Numbered from the stretch's first letter, positions 53,853 to 64,000 are shown. The stretch: DNA of 64,000 nt from Hippopus hippopus (GCA_946811185.2 OX328110.1:18592456-18656455); one strand, 5' to 3'. Notes: generated by a model from the sequence alone, not told the origin. Numbers and translations are program-made.

Positions 53853-54459
53853 TATTTACTCTTGCGTTTCTTACCCATCTTTTTACAACATTCTTTATTC
53901 CTTTAATATTCAGTTTGCATCTCCTTAATGGGAGGATTAGCCCTCTTGGGGGCATCTTATCTCATTGGAGACGGACCTCTTTAATGGGAGTATACTGATC
54001 CCATTGGAGGCTCCAATCTTTACTAGTTTTAACACTCATTTCCAAGGAAAAGAAATTTTCTCAGTCTTACCCATTAATATAGAACTTTTGAGTAGGCAGG
54101 GAATACCCAGCCACTCAATATCATATTTTATGCACATTATAAATGACACATATTTCTTCTTCATTTAAAAACTTCTCATTATCAATCCAACATTTAGTTC
54201 AAACCTTTTTATCACATTCTTAACCCTGTCATTTAAACCTTTTCAGTTGATAGGGATTGTCCTGTCACTCAATAATGTCCTTTATACGTATTAAGATCAC
54301 ACATAATTCTTCTTAATTCAACTCTTTTACTATTATAAATGTATTCAAAACTTTTTCAGTTTAAAATCCCACTTTTACTATCTTTTAACACATATGTGCG
54401 CGCTAAATGACCAAAGCTGTCGATGCGCCATAAAACAACATTCATTCATTCATTCATTC
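53853..54459 (+). other. LINE 2 3' UTR
   Basis: Shorter than in LINE 1 by a small internal deletion near 53890-53905. It keeps the two TTGAGT-type hairpins (54088-54118, 54242-54272; the second has a C in its 5' arm) and the CGCCATAAAACAAC plus (TTCA)n tail. Confidence 0.65.
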
Positions 54460-54643
54460 ATTTAACCCTTCACAAAAATAACACACACCCAATACCCTTC
54501 ACGCTCATACAACATTTAAGCTTTTAAACCTAATGTAGTGTACCCAATCACTCTACCTAACCCTTCGCATACACACGCATAACCCTTTTCTCTTAAACTC
54601 CATTTAAAACTTAAACTTTCTATGCTTCATAAACTCAATGTGA

Positions 54644-56450
54644 CAGGCTTCAAGCGTGCACAGAAGCTTTTTCTGAGATTTAGCCCTGTGACCTATTTTT
54701 TGACATGGCATGACCAAGTTCAAACTTGTCCGAGATATCACCAAGAAAAATATTCTAAGCAAGTTTCATGAGTATCAGGCTGAAAATGTGGCCTCTTGAC
54801 TACACACAGGCTTCAAGAGTGCACAGAAGCTTTTTCTGGGATTTAGCCCTGTGACCTATTTTTTGACATGGCATGACCTAGTTCAAACTTGTCAGAGATA
54901 TCATCAAGACAAATATTCTAAGCAAGTTTCATGATATCAGGCTGAAAATGTGGCCTCTTGACTACACACCGGGTTTTTGTAAGATTTAGCCAAGTGACCT
55001 ACTTTTTGACCAAACAAGACCCAATTGCAAAATTGTGTAATATATCATCAAGATAATCATTCTGACTACATTTAATGGATATCAGGCTGACAATGTGGCC
55101 TCTAGAGTGCATACAAGGTTTTTCTCAGATTTAGCCCTGTGACCTACCTTTTGAACCTGCATGACCCAATTTCAAGCTTGTCCAAAGTATAATAATGACA
55201 AACATTCTTTTCAAATTTCAAGAATATCAGGCTGACAGTGTTGCCTCTAGAGTTCACACAAGATTTTTATGAGATATAACCCTTTGACCTACTTTTTGAC
55301 CCAGTGTGACCCAATTTCTAGCTTGTTTGAGATATCATCAAGCCAAACATTCTGACCAAGTTTCAAAATGCATGTTTAATGCAGGTTTGTAATTGACCTA
55401 CTGTTTGACCATCTTGACCTACTCATGAACTTGTCAAATATGTACATCACGACAAACATTCTTATAATGTTTGATGAGTATCCAACTAAAAATTTGGTCT
55501 CTAGACTGCACACAAGTTTTTTCTAAGATTTGGCCCAGTGACCTACTTTTTGATCTGTTGCAACTCATTTTCAAACTACTCTGATATTTCAAAAAGACAA
55601 CCTTTCTGACCTAGTTTCATAAGTATCAGGTTGAAAATGTGGCCTATAGACTGTACTAAAGATTTTCCTTAGATTTGGCCCAGAGACCTACTTTTTAAGC
55701 TGATATAACCCAATTTCAAACTTAATCAAGATATCTTCAAGACAAATATTCTAAGCAAGTTTCATGAGTATCAGGCTGAAAATGTGGCTTCTGGAGTGCA
55801 CACAGGCTTTTTCTGAGATTTAGCCCAGTGACCTACTAATATCATCAATACAAATATTCAAAGTAAGTTTCATGATTATCAGGCTGAAAATGTGGCCTCT
55901 TGACTACACACAGGGTTTTTGTAAGATTTAGCCAAGTGACCTACTTTTTGACCAAACGAGACTCAATTGCAAAATTGTGTAATATTTCATCAAGATAAAC
56001 ATTCTGACTTCATTTAATAAATATCAGGCCAAAAATGTGTTATTAGAGTGCACACAAGGTTGTTCTCAGATTTGACCCTGTGACCTACTTTTTGCCCTGA
56101 CATAACCAAATTTCAAACTTGTCTGAGATATCATCAAGACAAACATTCTGATCAAGTTTCAAGACTATTGGTCTGAAAATGAAGCCTCTAGAGTGCACAC
56201 AAGCCTTTGCTATTATTTAACTGTGTGACCTACTTTTTGACCCAGCATGACCCAATTTCAAACTCGTCCAAGATATCATCAAGACAAACATCTTTAGCAA
56301 GTTTCTTGAGTAACTGACTGAAAATGTGGCCTTTAGAGAGCAAACAAAGTAAATGTTGACGCATGACAGATGAAGGACCATGCACTACCGACACAGCATG
56401 ATCACAAAAGCTCACCTTGAACACCATGTGCTCTGATGAGCTTAACATAG
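54644..56450 (+). repeat. E2: last ~143-bp array and right end
   Basis: About 12 array repeats, then ATGTTGACGCATGACAGATG at ~56352 and a right-end hairpin near 56410-56445 (GCTCACCTTGAACAC with GTGCTCTGATGAGC). This matches the right end of E1 and closes the element opened at 17272. The stretch 55316-55760 closely repeats 18895-19340, so a higher-order copy exists within the element. Confidence 0.65.
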
Positions 56451-56552
56451 GGCAAGAACACTAAAATTGAATCAAATGTGGAAATATCATATAAAGGAAA
56501 CAGAAAGGAAGTGGTGCTGGTCGCTTCAAAATTTCCAAGACAATGAAAAACA
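56451..56552. other. Short spacer between two array-type elements
   Basis: About 100 bp of unique-looking sequence without coding potential. Confidence 0.5.
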
Positions 56553-57266
56553 AGAGGGCCATTTGTCCTAAAGACCTCCCCTTAGTAAAGTCATCTATGG
56601 TAAATAAAGCTGAAGAGATCCTGGTTTTAATGATGTAAAATGCATGTGTGTAAGTGACCTACTTTTTGACCATCTTGACCTACTAATGAACTTGTCAAAT
56701 ATATCATCAAGACAAACATTCAGAAAATGTTTCATGATTATCAGACTGAAGATTTTGTCTCTAGACTGCCCACAAATTTTTCTAAGGTTTGGCCCAGTGA
56801 CCTACTCTTTGCCCTGACTTAACCCAATTTCAAACTAATCTGAGATTTCAATAAGATGACCTTTCTGACCGAGTTTCATAAGTTTCAGGCTGATATTGTG
56901 GCCTCTAGACTGCATACAAGGTTTTCTCAGATTTGGCCCACTGACCTACTTTTTGCCCTGACATAACCAATCAAGATATCATCAAGACAAACTTTCTGAC
57001 AAAGTTTCACGAGTATCAGGCTGAAAATGTGGCCTCTAGACTACACACAAGGTTTTTGTTGGATTTAGCGAATGATCAATTTTTTTTACCCGAAATATCA
57101 TCGAGACAAACATTCTGACCAAGTTTTTAGAGTATCGGGCTGAGAATGTTGTCTCTAAAGAGCATACAAGCTTTTTTCCTCAAATTTAGCCCTGTGACCC
57201 ACTTTTTAACCTGGCATGACCCTATTTCAAGGTTGTCCAAGATATCAACAAGACAAAGATTCTGAT
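56553..57266 (+). mobile_element. Array-type element E3, left end, interrupted by LINE 3
   Basis: AACAAGAGGGCCATTTGTCC marks the left end, followed by the leader and about four ~143-bp repeats. LINE 3 begins within a repeat at 57267. The remainder would lie beyond the window. Confidence 0.65.
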
Positions 57267-57753
57267 ACCCCCAGCTGGGCGGGGGGATAGAAATAGCTCA
57301 GCTGTCGCACTACAGCAGGGGTAAGACCCCCCCCCCCCACTGTGCCTACCTGTTTTCCGTAGGCTGCAACTCGTGTCGTTTGATGACGGGATCCTGGCGG
57401 TTGAGTGGATTCAGAGTATGGCCCTTTGATAACTCTGTTTTTGCAACACACCACTTTGGCCTTGAACTGAACTAAACGAGGGGTCAGGAAGGCCCGTCCT
57501 GATCAATCGGCTGGTCATGCCGAGCCCTAGGGTGTTTCTCTGACTGTTTTCTTTTACACATACATACACAGATACATTATTTCTCTGTCATCAGTTGCTG
57601 TATGTCAATACCCTAGAAGGCGGTGGCTCATGGGCTAATCGGGTGAAAGCCTGGTGTTTGATTGACACTTGTAAATGTCCAAAGACAGTCTATGCTTGGT
57701 ATGACATTCTGCGGGCCTACATTTGTCCGGTCTAGCCCTTTCACTTCGAGTAT

Positions 57754-57845
57754 ATCACTGATGTATCCTTGTCATGATCTGAGTTAGGTTTCCTCGGATC
57801 ATGTCCCATTGTTGGGCTCCGAGGCGGGTGAGGAGCATCGGTGAT
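57754..57845 (+). promoter_or_regulatory. Nested 5' UTR stem of LINE 3
   Basis: Outer ATCACTGATG with CATCGGTGAT (one U-G pair). Inner CATGATCTGAG with CTCGGATCATG (11 bp, one U-G pair). Sequence changes relative to LINE 1 keep the fold. Confidence 0.5.
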
Positions 57846-57863
57846 GAATATTCAACAACAACT

Positions 57864-59366
57864 ATGGCTTCTCAAAAAAAGGCCAAGCGTGTACTCTCTG
57901 ACTCAGATTCTGAATCAGAATACTCAAGACCTTCAACAACATTTGCTCGCTTTTTAGTTATTGAATCTATTGACTCTTCTAAACCAGTAACAAAACTCTC
58001 ACCTTTTATCATTGAAAAATCTATCTCATCAATCTTAGGCACACCAAAATCTGTTAAAAAACTTAAAAATGAAACCTTGCTTGTTGAGTGCTTCTCGCAA
58101 CAACAAGTTAGAAACCTGCTTGGACACAAGAAACTTTTCAATTTTGATGTCAAAATCTTTCCTCACAAGACCCTTAATACCTCCAAAGGGGTCATTAGAT
58201 GCAAAGAATTAAGCTTCTGTGACTCTTTGGAGGAAATCAAATCAAACCTCAAAAGCCAGGCTGTGTCTGATGTTAAAAGAATTTCAGTTCTCAGAAATGG
58301 CATTCGTAGAGATACACATACCTATATCTTAACATTCTCTACGCCAACTCTCCCTACTTCAGTTAAAGTTGGATTTCAATCGGTCAAGGTCGATGTTTAT
58401 GTGCCTAATCCGTTGCGCTGTTACAGATGCCAACGGTACGGCCATCATGAAAGTAACTGCAGAAGCACACCTGTTTGTCCCAAATGTGCTTTTGAAGGGG
58501 AAGACCATGACCAAAAGACTTGCAATAACCCCCTTCTCTGTGTCAATTGCAAGTCTTCTCATCCTACATTTTCCAAAGAATGTCCAGTTTGGAAAGAGGA
58601 GAAAGAAATCCTGTCAATCAAGTTTAAGCAGAATGTTACCTTCTTGGAAGCCAGGAAAACAGTTGAAAAACGCAGGTCTGATCAGGCTTTGTTGAGCAAA
58701 AGCACAACATATGCAAATGTTGCTTCTCCTTTGCCTGCAAATGGACATTGTCCAACCTGCGAACTGTTGGCTAAAAAACTTCTCCAAAAGTTTCCTGAAA
58801 TGACTGATGAACTGAAAGCTCTCATTCCCAATGTCCAAATTCCAACACCTTCTACTCAGACTCAGCCTGCGTCTGAAACAAACAAAACTTCTACGCCCTC
58901 AAAAACCACAAACTCTCAAAGTATCTCTTCACAAAAAACTTCAAAACCATCTACCTCCTCACAAAATATCTCTTCGAAAAAAGCTTCAAAGCCATCTCCC
59001 CCTTCACAACAGCCTCCAAAGAAACCCCAACCTCCATCTTCACAGTCTACAACTAAATCTAACGTCTCATCTAAAGAGAGCAAATCTAATCATGCACCCC
59101 GATCTCCTAAAAGATCTTCTTCGAAATCGAAACCACAACCCAGAGATACCCATGAATCTTGTGAAATCACAGTCAGAGTAAATGATCCTGTCCCTACCTC
59201 CAATAGATTTTCGGAGCTAGAGGACATGGATGCAGATGCTGAGAATGTGGAAGGTGAGGCTTCAGATTCGGAAGCCTCTATCTGGTCGATTTCTAAGGAT
59301 CCTTGGAACAAGGACACTGACACTTGGCACTCGTCCATACCCGAGACAAGTGTAATGAAATCTTAA
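57864..59366 (+). CDS. LINE 3 ORF1: zinc-knuckle protein, MASQKK subtype, intact
   Basis: A 500-residue protein. The ATG at 57864 (MASQKKAKRVLSDSDSESE) matches the other copies; an in-frame upstream ATG at 57801 only adds 21 residues of UTR. The N-terminal domain and knuckles (CYRCQRYGHHESNC, CPKCAFEGEDH, CVNCKSSHPTFSKEC) are conserved in protein but differ from LINE 2 at many synonymous sites (roughly three-quarters DNA identity by eye). From about 58970 the DNA becomes much closer to LINE 1 and 2. This indicates purifying selection in the 5' half and a recombinant origin. Confidence 0.93.
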   Translation: MASQKKAKRVLSDSDSESEYSRPSTTFARFLVIESIDSSKPVTKLSPFIIEKSISSILGTPKSVKKLKNETLLVECFSQQQVRNLLGHKKLFNFDVKIFPHKTLNTSKGVIRCKELSFCDSLEEIKSNLKSQAVSDVKRISVLRNGIRRDTHTYILTFSTPTLPTSVKVGFQSVKVDVYVPNPLRCYRCQRYGHHESNCRSTPVCPKCAFEGEDHDQKTCNNPLLCVNCKSSHPTFSKECPVWKEEKEILSIKFKQNVTFLEARKTVEKRRSDQALLSKSTTYANVASPLPANGHCPTCELLAKKLLQKFPEMTDELKALIPNVQIPTPSTQTQPASETNKTSTPSKTTNSQSISSQKTSKPSTSSQNISSKKASKPSPPSQQPPKKPQPPSSQSTTKSNVSSKESKSNHAPRSPKRSSSKSKPQPRDTHESCEITVRVNDPVPTSNRFSELEDMDADAENVEGEASDSEASIWSISKDPWNKDTDTWHSSIPETSVMKS

Positions 59367-59381
59367 TCAATCTATTTTAAA

Positions 59382-60092
59382 ATGCATTGGTTTACGGCCT
59401 CTTTTTTTACGTTAGCTTTTATACTTTCTTCATGCACAATGGATACCATTATCCAATGGAATTGTCGAGGTCTGAAGTCAAACTTTGATGAACTTTCCCT
59501 TTTAATCAATGATCACAAACCAGTTGCTGTTTGTCTGCAAGAAACCTTCCTTAAACGGGAGGATGATATCTCTATCAAATATCATTCCATTTACAATAAA
59601 ATCTTTACCGAAGGCGAAAAAGCCAGAGGTGGTGTTTCTATTATTGTTAACAACAACATTCCTCATAAAGTTATCTCTCTTAATACAAACTTGCAAGCTG
59701 TTGCCATCAGGTTATCTTTACACAGTGCTGTTACACTGTGTTCTTTATATCTCCCCCCGAGCACACCTATCAATGAGACCAATCTGAATGATCTCATTTC
59801 CCAATTGCCATCCCCCTATATTCTTGCTGGTGACTTTAATGGTCACAATGTTATGTGGGGTTGTGATGACACTAACCAGAGAGGTTTACAGTTGGAGAGC
59901 TTCATTTCGAACAACTCTTTGTCTTTCATGAATGATAACAAGTCCAAAACCTACTTGCATCCAGCAACTGGATCTTACTCTTCCATTGATTTAACCTTAT
60001 GCAGCCCAATCTTACTTCCCAATTTCACCTGGAAAGTGACTGAGGATTTGTGTGGAAGTGATCACTTCCCCATTATCTTTTCATCTACACAG
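59382..60092 (+). pseudogene. LINE 3 ORF2, endonuclease part only
   Basis: The first ~237 residues, nearly identical to LINE 1 ORF2 through the SDHFPII motif, then cut by LINE 4. The frame runs 24 nt into LINE 4 and stops at 60116. RT and RNase H are not in this window. Confidence 0.92.
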
Positions 60093-60574
60093 ACCCCCAG
60101 CTGGGCGGGGGGATAGAAATAGCTCAGCTGTCGCACTACAGCAGGGGTAAGACCCCCCCACTGTGCCTGCCTGTTTGCCGTGGGCTGCAACTCGTGTCGT
60201 TCGATGACGGGATCCTGGTGGTTGAGTGGATTCAGAGTATGGCCCTTTGATAGCTCTGTTTTTGCAACACACCACTTTGGCCTTGAACTGAACTAAACGA
60301 GGGGTCAGGAAGGCCCGTCCTGATCAATCGGCTGGTCATGCCGAGCCCTAGGGTGTTTCTCTGACTGTTTTCTTTTACACATACATACACAGATACATTA
60401 TTTCTCTGTCATGAGTTGCTGTATGTCAATACCCTAGAAGGCGGTGGCTCATGGGCTAATCGGGTGAAAGTCTGGTGTTTGATTGACACTTGTAAATGCC
60501 CAAAGACAGTCTATGCTTGGTATGACATTCTGCGGGCCTACATTTGTCCGGTCTAGCCCTTTCACTTCGAGTAT

Positions 60575-60666
60575 ATCACCGATGTATCCTTGTCATGATC
60601 TGAGTTAGGTTTCCCCGGATCATGTCCCCTTGTTGGGCTCCGAGGCGGGTGGGGAGCATCGGTGAT
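60575..60666 (+). promoter_or_regulatory. Nested 5' UTR stem of LINE 4
   Basis: Outer ATCACCGATG with CATCGGTGAT (perfect), inner CATGATCTG with CGGATCATG (one U-G pair). Same position relative to ORF1 as in LINE 3. Confidence 0.5.
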
Positions 60667-60684
60667 GAATATTCAACAACAACT

Positions 60685-62187
60685 ATGGCTTCTCAAAAAA
60701 AGGCCAAGCGTGTACTCTCTGACTCAGATTCTGAATCAGAATACTCATGACCTTCAACAACTTTTGCTCGCTTTTTAGTTATTGAATCAGTTGACTCTTC
60801 TAAACCAGTAACAAAACTCTCACCTTTTATCATTGAAAAATCTATCTCATCAATCTTAGGCACACCAAAATCTGTTAAAAAACTTAAAAATGAAACCTTG
60901 CTTGTTGAGTGCTTCTCGCAACAACAAGTTAGAAACCTGCTTGGACACAAGAAACTTTTCAATCTTGATGTCAAAATCTTTCCTCACAAGACCCTTAATA
61001 CCTCCAAGGGGGTCATTAGATGCAAAGAATTAAGCTTCTGTGACTCTTTGGAGGAAATCAAAACAAACCTCAAAAGCCAGGCTGTGTCTGATGTGAAAAG
61101 AATTTCAGTTCTCAGAAATGGCATTCGTAGAGATACACATACCTATATCTTAACATTCTCTACGCCAACTCTCCCTACTTCAGTTAAAGTTGGATTTCAA
61201 TCGGTCAAGGTCGATGTTTATGTGCCTAATCCGTTGCGCTGTTACAGATGCCAACGGTACGGCCATCATGAAAGTAACTGCAGAAGCACACCTGTTTGTC
61301 CCAAATGTGCTTTTGAAGGGGAAGACCATGACCAAAAGACTTGCAATAACCCCCTTCTCTGTGTCAATTGCAAGTCTTCTCATCCTACCTATTCCAAAGA
61401 ATGTCCAGTTTGGAAAGAGGAGAAAGAAATCCTGTCAATCAAGTTTAAGGAGAATGTTACCTTCTTGGAAGCCAGGAAAACAGTTGAAAAACGCAGGTCT
61501 GATCAGGCTTTGTTGAGCAAAAGCACAACATATGCAAATGTTGCTTCTCCTTTGCCTGCAAATGGACATTGTCCAACCTGCGAACTGTTGGCTAAAAAAC
61601 TTCTCCAAAAGTTTCCTGAAATGACTGATGAACTGAAAGCTCTCATTCCCAATGTCCAAATTGCAACACCTTCTACTCAGACTCAGCCTGCGTCTGAAAC
61701 AAACAAAACTTCTACACCCTCAAAATCCACAGACTCTCAAAGTATCTCTTCACAAAAAACTTCAAAACCATCTACCTCCTCACAAAATATCTCTTCGAAA
61801 AAAGCTTCAAAGCCATCTCCCCCTTCACAACAGCCTCCAAAGAAACCCCAACCTCCATCTTCACAGTCTACAACTAAATCTAACGTCTCATCTAAAGAGA
61901 GCAAATCTAATCATGCACCCCGATCTCCTAAAAGATCTTCTTCGAAATCGAAACCACAACCCAGAGATACCCATGAATCTTGTGAAATCACAATCAGAGT
62001 AAATGATCCTGTCCCTACCTCCAATAGATTTTCGGAGCTAGAGGACATGGATGCAGATGCTGAGAATCTGGAAGGTGAGGCTTCAGATTCGGAAGTCTCT
62101 ATCTGGTCGATTTCTAAGGATCCTTGGAACAAGGACACTGACACTTGGCACTCGTCCATACCCGAGACAAGTGTAATGAAATCTTAA
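60685..62187 (+). pseudogene. LINE 4 ORF1, early nonsense codon
   Basis: It has the same length as LINE 3 ORF1. An AGA-to-TGA change at 60748-60750 stops translation at codon 22. The rest is open to 62187 with all knuckles intact. Reinitiation at a downstream codon would lose the N-terminal leader and part of the first domain. Confidence 0.92.
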
Positions 62188-62202
62188 TCAATCTATTTTA
62201 AA

Positions 62203-64000
62203 ATGCATTGGTTTACGGCCTCTTTTTTTACGTTAGCTTTTATACTTTCTTCATGCACAATGGATACCATTATCCAATGGAATTGTCGAGGTCTGAAGTC
62301 AAACTTTGATGAACTTTCCCTTTTAATCAATGATCACAAACCAGTTGCTGTTTGTCTGCAAGAAACCTTCCTTAAACGGGAGGATGATATCTCTATCAAA
62401 TATCATTCCATTTACAATAAAATCTTTACCGAAGGCGAAAAAGCCAGAGGTGGTGTTTCTATTATTGTTAACAACAACATTCCTCATAAAGTTATCTCTC
62501 TTAATACAAACTTGCAAGCTGTTGCCATCAAGTTATCTTTACACAGTGCTGTTACACTGTGTTCTTTATATCTCCCCCCGAGCACACCTATCAATGAGAC
62601 CAATCTGAATGATCTCATTTCCCAATTGCCATCCCCCTATATTCTTGCTGGTGACTTTAATGGTCACAATGTTATGTGGGGTTGTGATGACACTAACCAG
62701 AGAGGTTTACAGTTGGAGAGCTTCATTTCGAACAACTCTTTGTCTTTCATGAATGATAACAAGTCCAAAACCTACTTGCATCCAGCAACTGGATCTTACT
62801 CTTCCATTGATTTAACCTTATGCAGCCCAGTCTTACTTCCCAATTTCACCTGGAAAGTGACTGAGGATTTGTGTGGAAGTGATCACTTCCCCATTATCTT
62901 TTCATCTACACAACCATCCAGCAATGTACGACCGCAGAAATGGAAGCTTTCCAAAGCCAATTGGAATAAATTTGAAACCCTCTGTGAACAGACCATTACA
63001 CATGACAAATTTGGAGATTGCGATGATCCTGCAAAACTTTTTACTTCCCTATTAATTGATGCAGCTAAACAGTCCGTCCCTCAGACCTCGACAAATCCAA
63101 AACGTCCTGACAAGCCTTGGTACAATGATGATTGTAAACAGGCTGTCAGAGACAGAAAACAAGCCCTTAGAAAGTTTAACCTCAGGCCTACCAAAGAAAA
63201 TCATAACTTATTCCGTATTTCCAGAGCAAAGGCTCGACGAACCATTAGAGAAAGTAAGCGCAAGGCTTGGAGACAATATGTCTCTAAATTAAATAGTAGA
63301 ACTACTACTAAAAAAACCTGGGACATGATCAGAAAGATCAATGGCAAAGGCCAGCCCCCTCTTAGTCACCTTAAAGTTAACAATACTTCGTTGGAATCAC
63401 CCCAAAATATAGCTGATGCTCTCGCCGACACCTTTTGCAAAAAGTCTTCCTCTGCAAACTATTCTGAAAAGTTTCAGAGGAATAAAGCCAGAGAAGAAAA
63501 GAAAAAACTTAATTTCAATTCTTCTAATTCAGAGCATTATAATAAACTCTTCACCTTTAAAGAATTAAAATCTGCTCTGAATAAAGCTCACGATTCTTCT
63601 CCTGGCCCAGATAAAGTTCATTACCAGTTTTTAAAACACTTACCTTTTACTTCTCTCTCAGTTTTACTTGATATTTTCAATGATATCTGGCAGTCAGGTG
63701 TTTTTCCTTCATCCTGGCGGGAAGCACTAGTCATTCCTATCCCAAAACCTGGCAAGGATACTAGTGACCCGGCTAACTATCGGCCAATAGCTCTTACAAG
63801 TTGTCTCTGCAAGACCTTAGAACGTATGGTCAATGACAGGCTTGTTTGGTTTTTAGAGAAAAACAACCTCATCGTTGATGTACAGAGTGGATTTCGACGC
63901 CAACGTGGCACCATAGATCATCTTGTCCGCTTTGAAACCTTTGTCAGAGAAGCCTTTATTAATAGACAGCATGTAGTATCTGTCTTTTTCGACCTTGAAA
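62203..64000 (+). CDS. LINE 4 ORF2, partial (EN and start of RT)
   Basis: Collinear with 50118-51915 of LINE 2 with no net indel to the window edge, so the frame appears open for ~599 codons. It includes the endonuclease motifs, PANYRPIALTS, and ends within FFDLE of the RT palm. Small changes include Arg-to-Lys at 62530 and Glu-to-Lys at 63373. Whether the C-terminal half is intact cannot be seen. Confidence 0.9.
   Translation, partial: MHWFTASFFTLAFILSSCTMDTIIQWNCRGLKSNFDELSLLINDHKPVAVCLQETFLKREDDISIKYHSIYNKIFTEGEKARGGVSIIVNNNIPHKVISLNTNLQAVAIKLSLHSAVTLCSLYLPPSTPINETNLNDLISQLPSPYILAGDFNGHNVMWGCDDTNQRGLQLESFISNNSLSFMNDNKSKTYLHPATGSYSSIDLTLCSPVLLPNFTWKVTEDLCGSDHFPIIFSSTQPSSNVRPQKWKLSKANWNKFETLCEQTITHDKFGDCDDPAKLFTSLLIDAAKQSVPQTSTNPKRPDKPWYNDDCKQAVRDRKQALRKFNLRPTKENHNLFRISRAKARRTIRESKRKAWRQYVSKLNSRTTTKKTWDMIRKINGKGQPPLSHLKVNNTSLESPQNIADALADTFCKKSSSANYSEKFQRNKAREEKKKLNFNSSNSEHYNKLFTFKELKSALNKAHDSSPGPDKVHYQFLKHLPFTSLSVLLDIFNDIWQSGVFPSSWREALVIPIPKPGKDTSDPANYRPIALTSCLCKTLERMVNDRLVWFLEKNNLIVDVQSGFRRQRGTIDHLVRFETFVREAFINRQHVVSVFFDLE

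Larger units (their letters stand above)
47977..54459 (+). mobile_element. LINE 2: near-full-length copy of the LINE 1 family
   Basis: A 6.48-kb insertion into the Gypsy-2 LTR with a 16-bp target duplication (ATTTAACCCTTCACAA at 47961-47976 and 54460-54475). The empty site is visible in the other LTR copies. Start CCCCCAGCTGGG, intact ORF1, ORF2 with one nonsense codon, and a (TTCA)n tail. Very close to LINE 1 throughout. Confidence 0.93.
46790..54643 (-). repeat. Gypsy-2 solo LTR, split by LINE 2
   Basis: The LTR runs 46790-47976 and resumes at 54476-54643 (ending GTGACA) on the other side of LINE 2. Array repeats flank it on both sides and no pol follows, so it is a solo LTR. The array reads across it with little missing. 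Confidence 0.8.
57267..60092 (+). mobile_element. LINE 3, 5' part, interrupted by LINE 4
   Basis: It starts ACCCCCAGCTGGG as the other copies do. The 5' UTR, full ORF1 and the endonuclease part of ORF2 are present. It is then cut at 60092/60093 by LINE 4 in the same orientation. Its 3' part and both target duplications' second copies would lie outside the window. Confidence 0.9.
60093..64000 (+). mobile_element. LINE 4, inserted in LINE 3, runs off the window
   Basis: It starts ACCCCCAGCTGGG at 60093, with the same MASQKK subtype as LINE 3. The 5' UTR, ORF1 and ORF2 up to the RT palm are present. The 3' end and target duplication lie outside. Confidence 0.92.

Noticed and set aside
17272..57266. 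CRISPR-like array because of regularly spaced repeats
   Set aside because: Repeats are long, contiguous and diverged, with no unique spacers or cas genes; the DNA is clearly eukaryotic.

Overview
This is eukaryotic, AT-rich, intron- and repeat-rich DNA, most likely from a bivalve or other marine mollusc. I infer this from repeat families I associate with bivalve genomes: arrays of a ~143-bp repeat whose conserved left end reads CAAGAGGGCCAT and whose right end reads CAGGTGAGCT, elements beginning and ending in GGGAGACAT, tRNA-like short repeats, and a THAP-like exon. No species can be named. There is no operon, no prokaryotic gene and no confidently complete host gene. Nearly all long open frames belong to retrotransposons.

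Region 1 (1-14160) is host-like sequence with old short repeats (two tRNA-like elements, two copies of a 66-bp hairpin) and a ~0.8-kb inverted-repeat DNA element bounded by TTAA (3531-11579). A young, nearly intact Ty3/Gypsy retrotransposon on the minus strand (4014-11265, 638-bp LTRs, ATACT target duplication) is inserted in that element. Its gag and pol lie in one frame separated by a single UAG that sits in a perfect 7-bp hairpin, and its integrase core is broken by a frameshift. Two possible minus-strand host exons flank it, and a THAP-like exon lies at 13106. Region 2 (14163-17271) holds a complete array-type element, a 215-bp palindromic TTAA MITE and a ~1.1-kb alternating (dimeric) tandem repeat.

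Region 3 (17272-56450) is one very large array-type element, swollen by nested insertions and by tandem duplication of a ~6.8-kb unit. Each unit contains ~143-bp repeats, a GGGAGACAT element, a 25-bp tail-only LINE insertion, and the 3' part (RT-RNase H, PPT and LTR) of a second Ty3/Gypsy family on the minus strand. In that family no integrase lies between RNase H and the LTR. Two near-full-length LINEs of the I/jockey-like type (ORF1 with zinc knuckles; ORF2 with EN-RT-RNase H) are inserted at 24131-30683 and 47977-54459, each with a clear target duplication.

Region 4 (56451-64000) begins a second array-type element, which is interrupted by a third LINE, itself interrupted by a fourth that runs off the window. 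LINEs 3 and 4 carry a diverged ORF1 5' half joined to an almost identical ORF2, suggesting recombination between subfamilies. How the parts work together: the LINEs supply ORF1 RNA-binding protein and ORF2 nicking and reverse transcription. The Gypsy elements supply Gag and Pol. The arrays, MITEs and SINE-like pieces encode nothing I can support, and the many small open frames in them are periodic translations of repeats.
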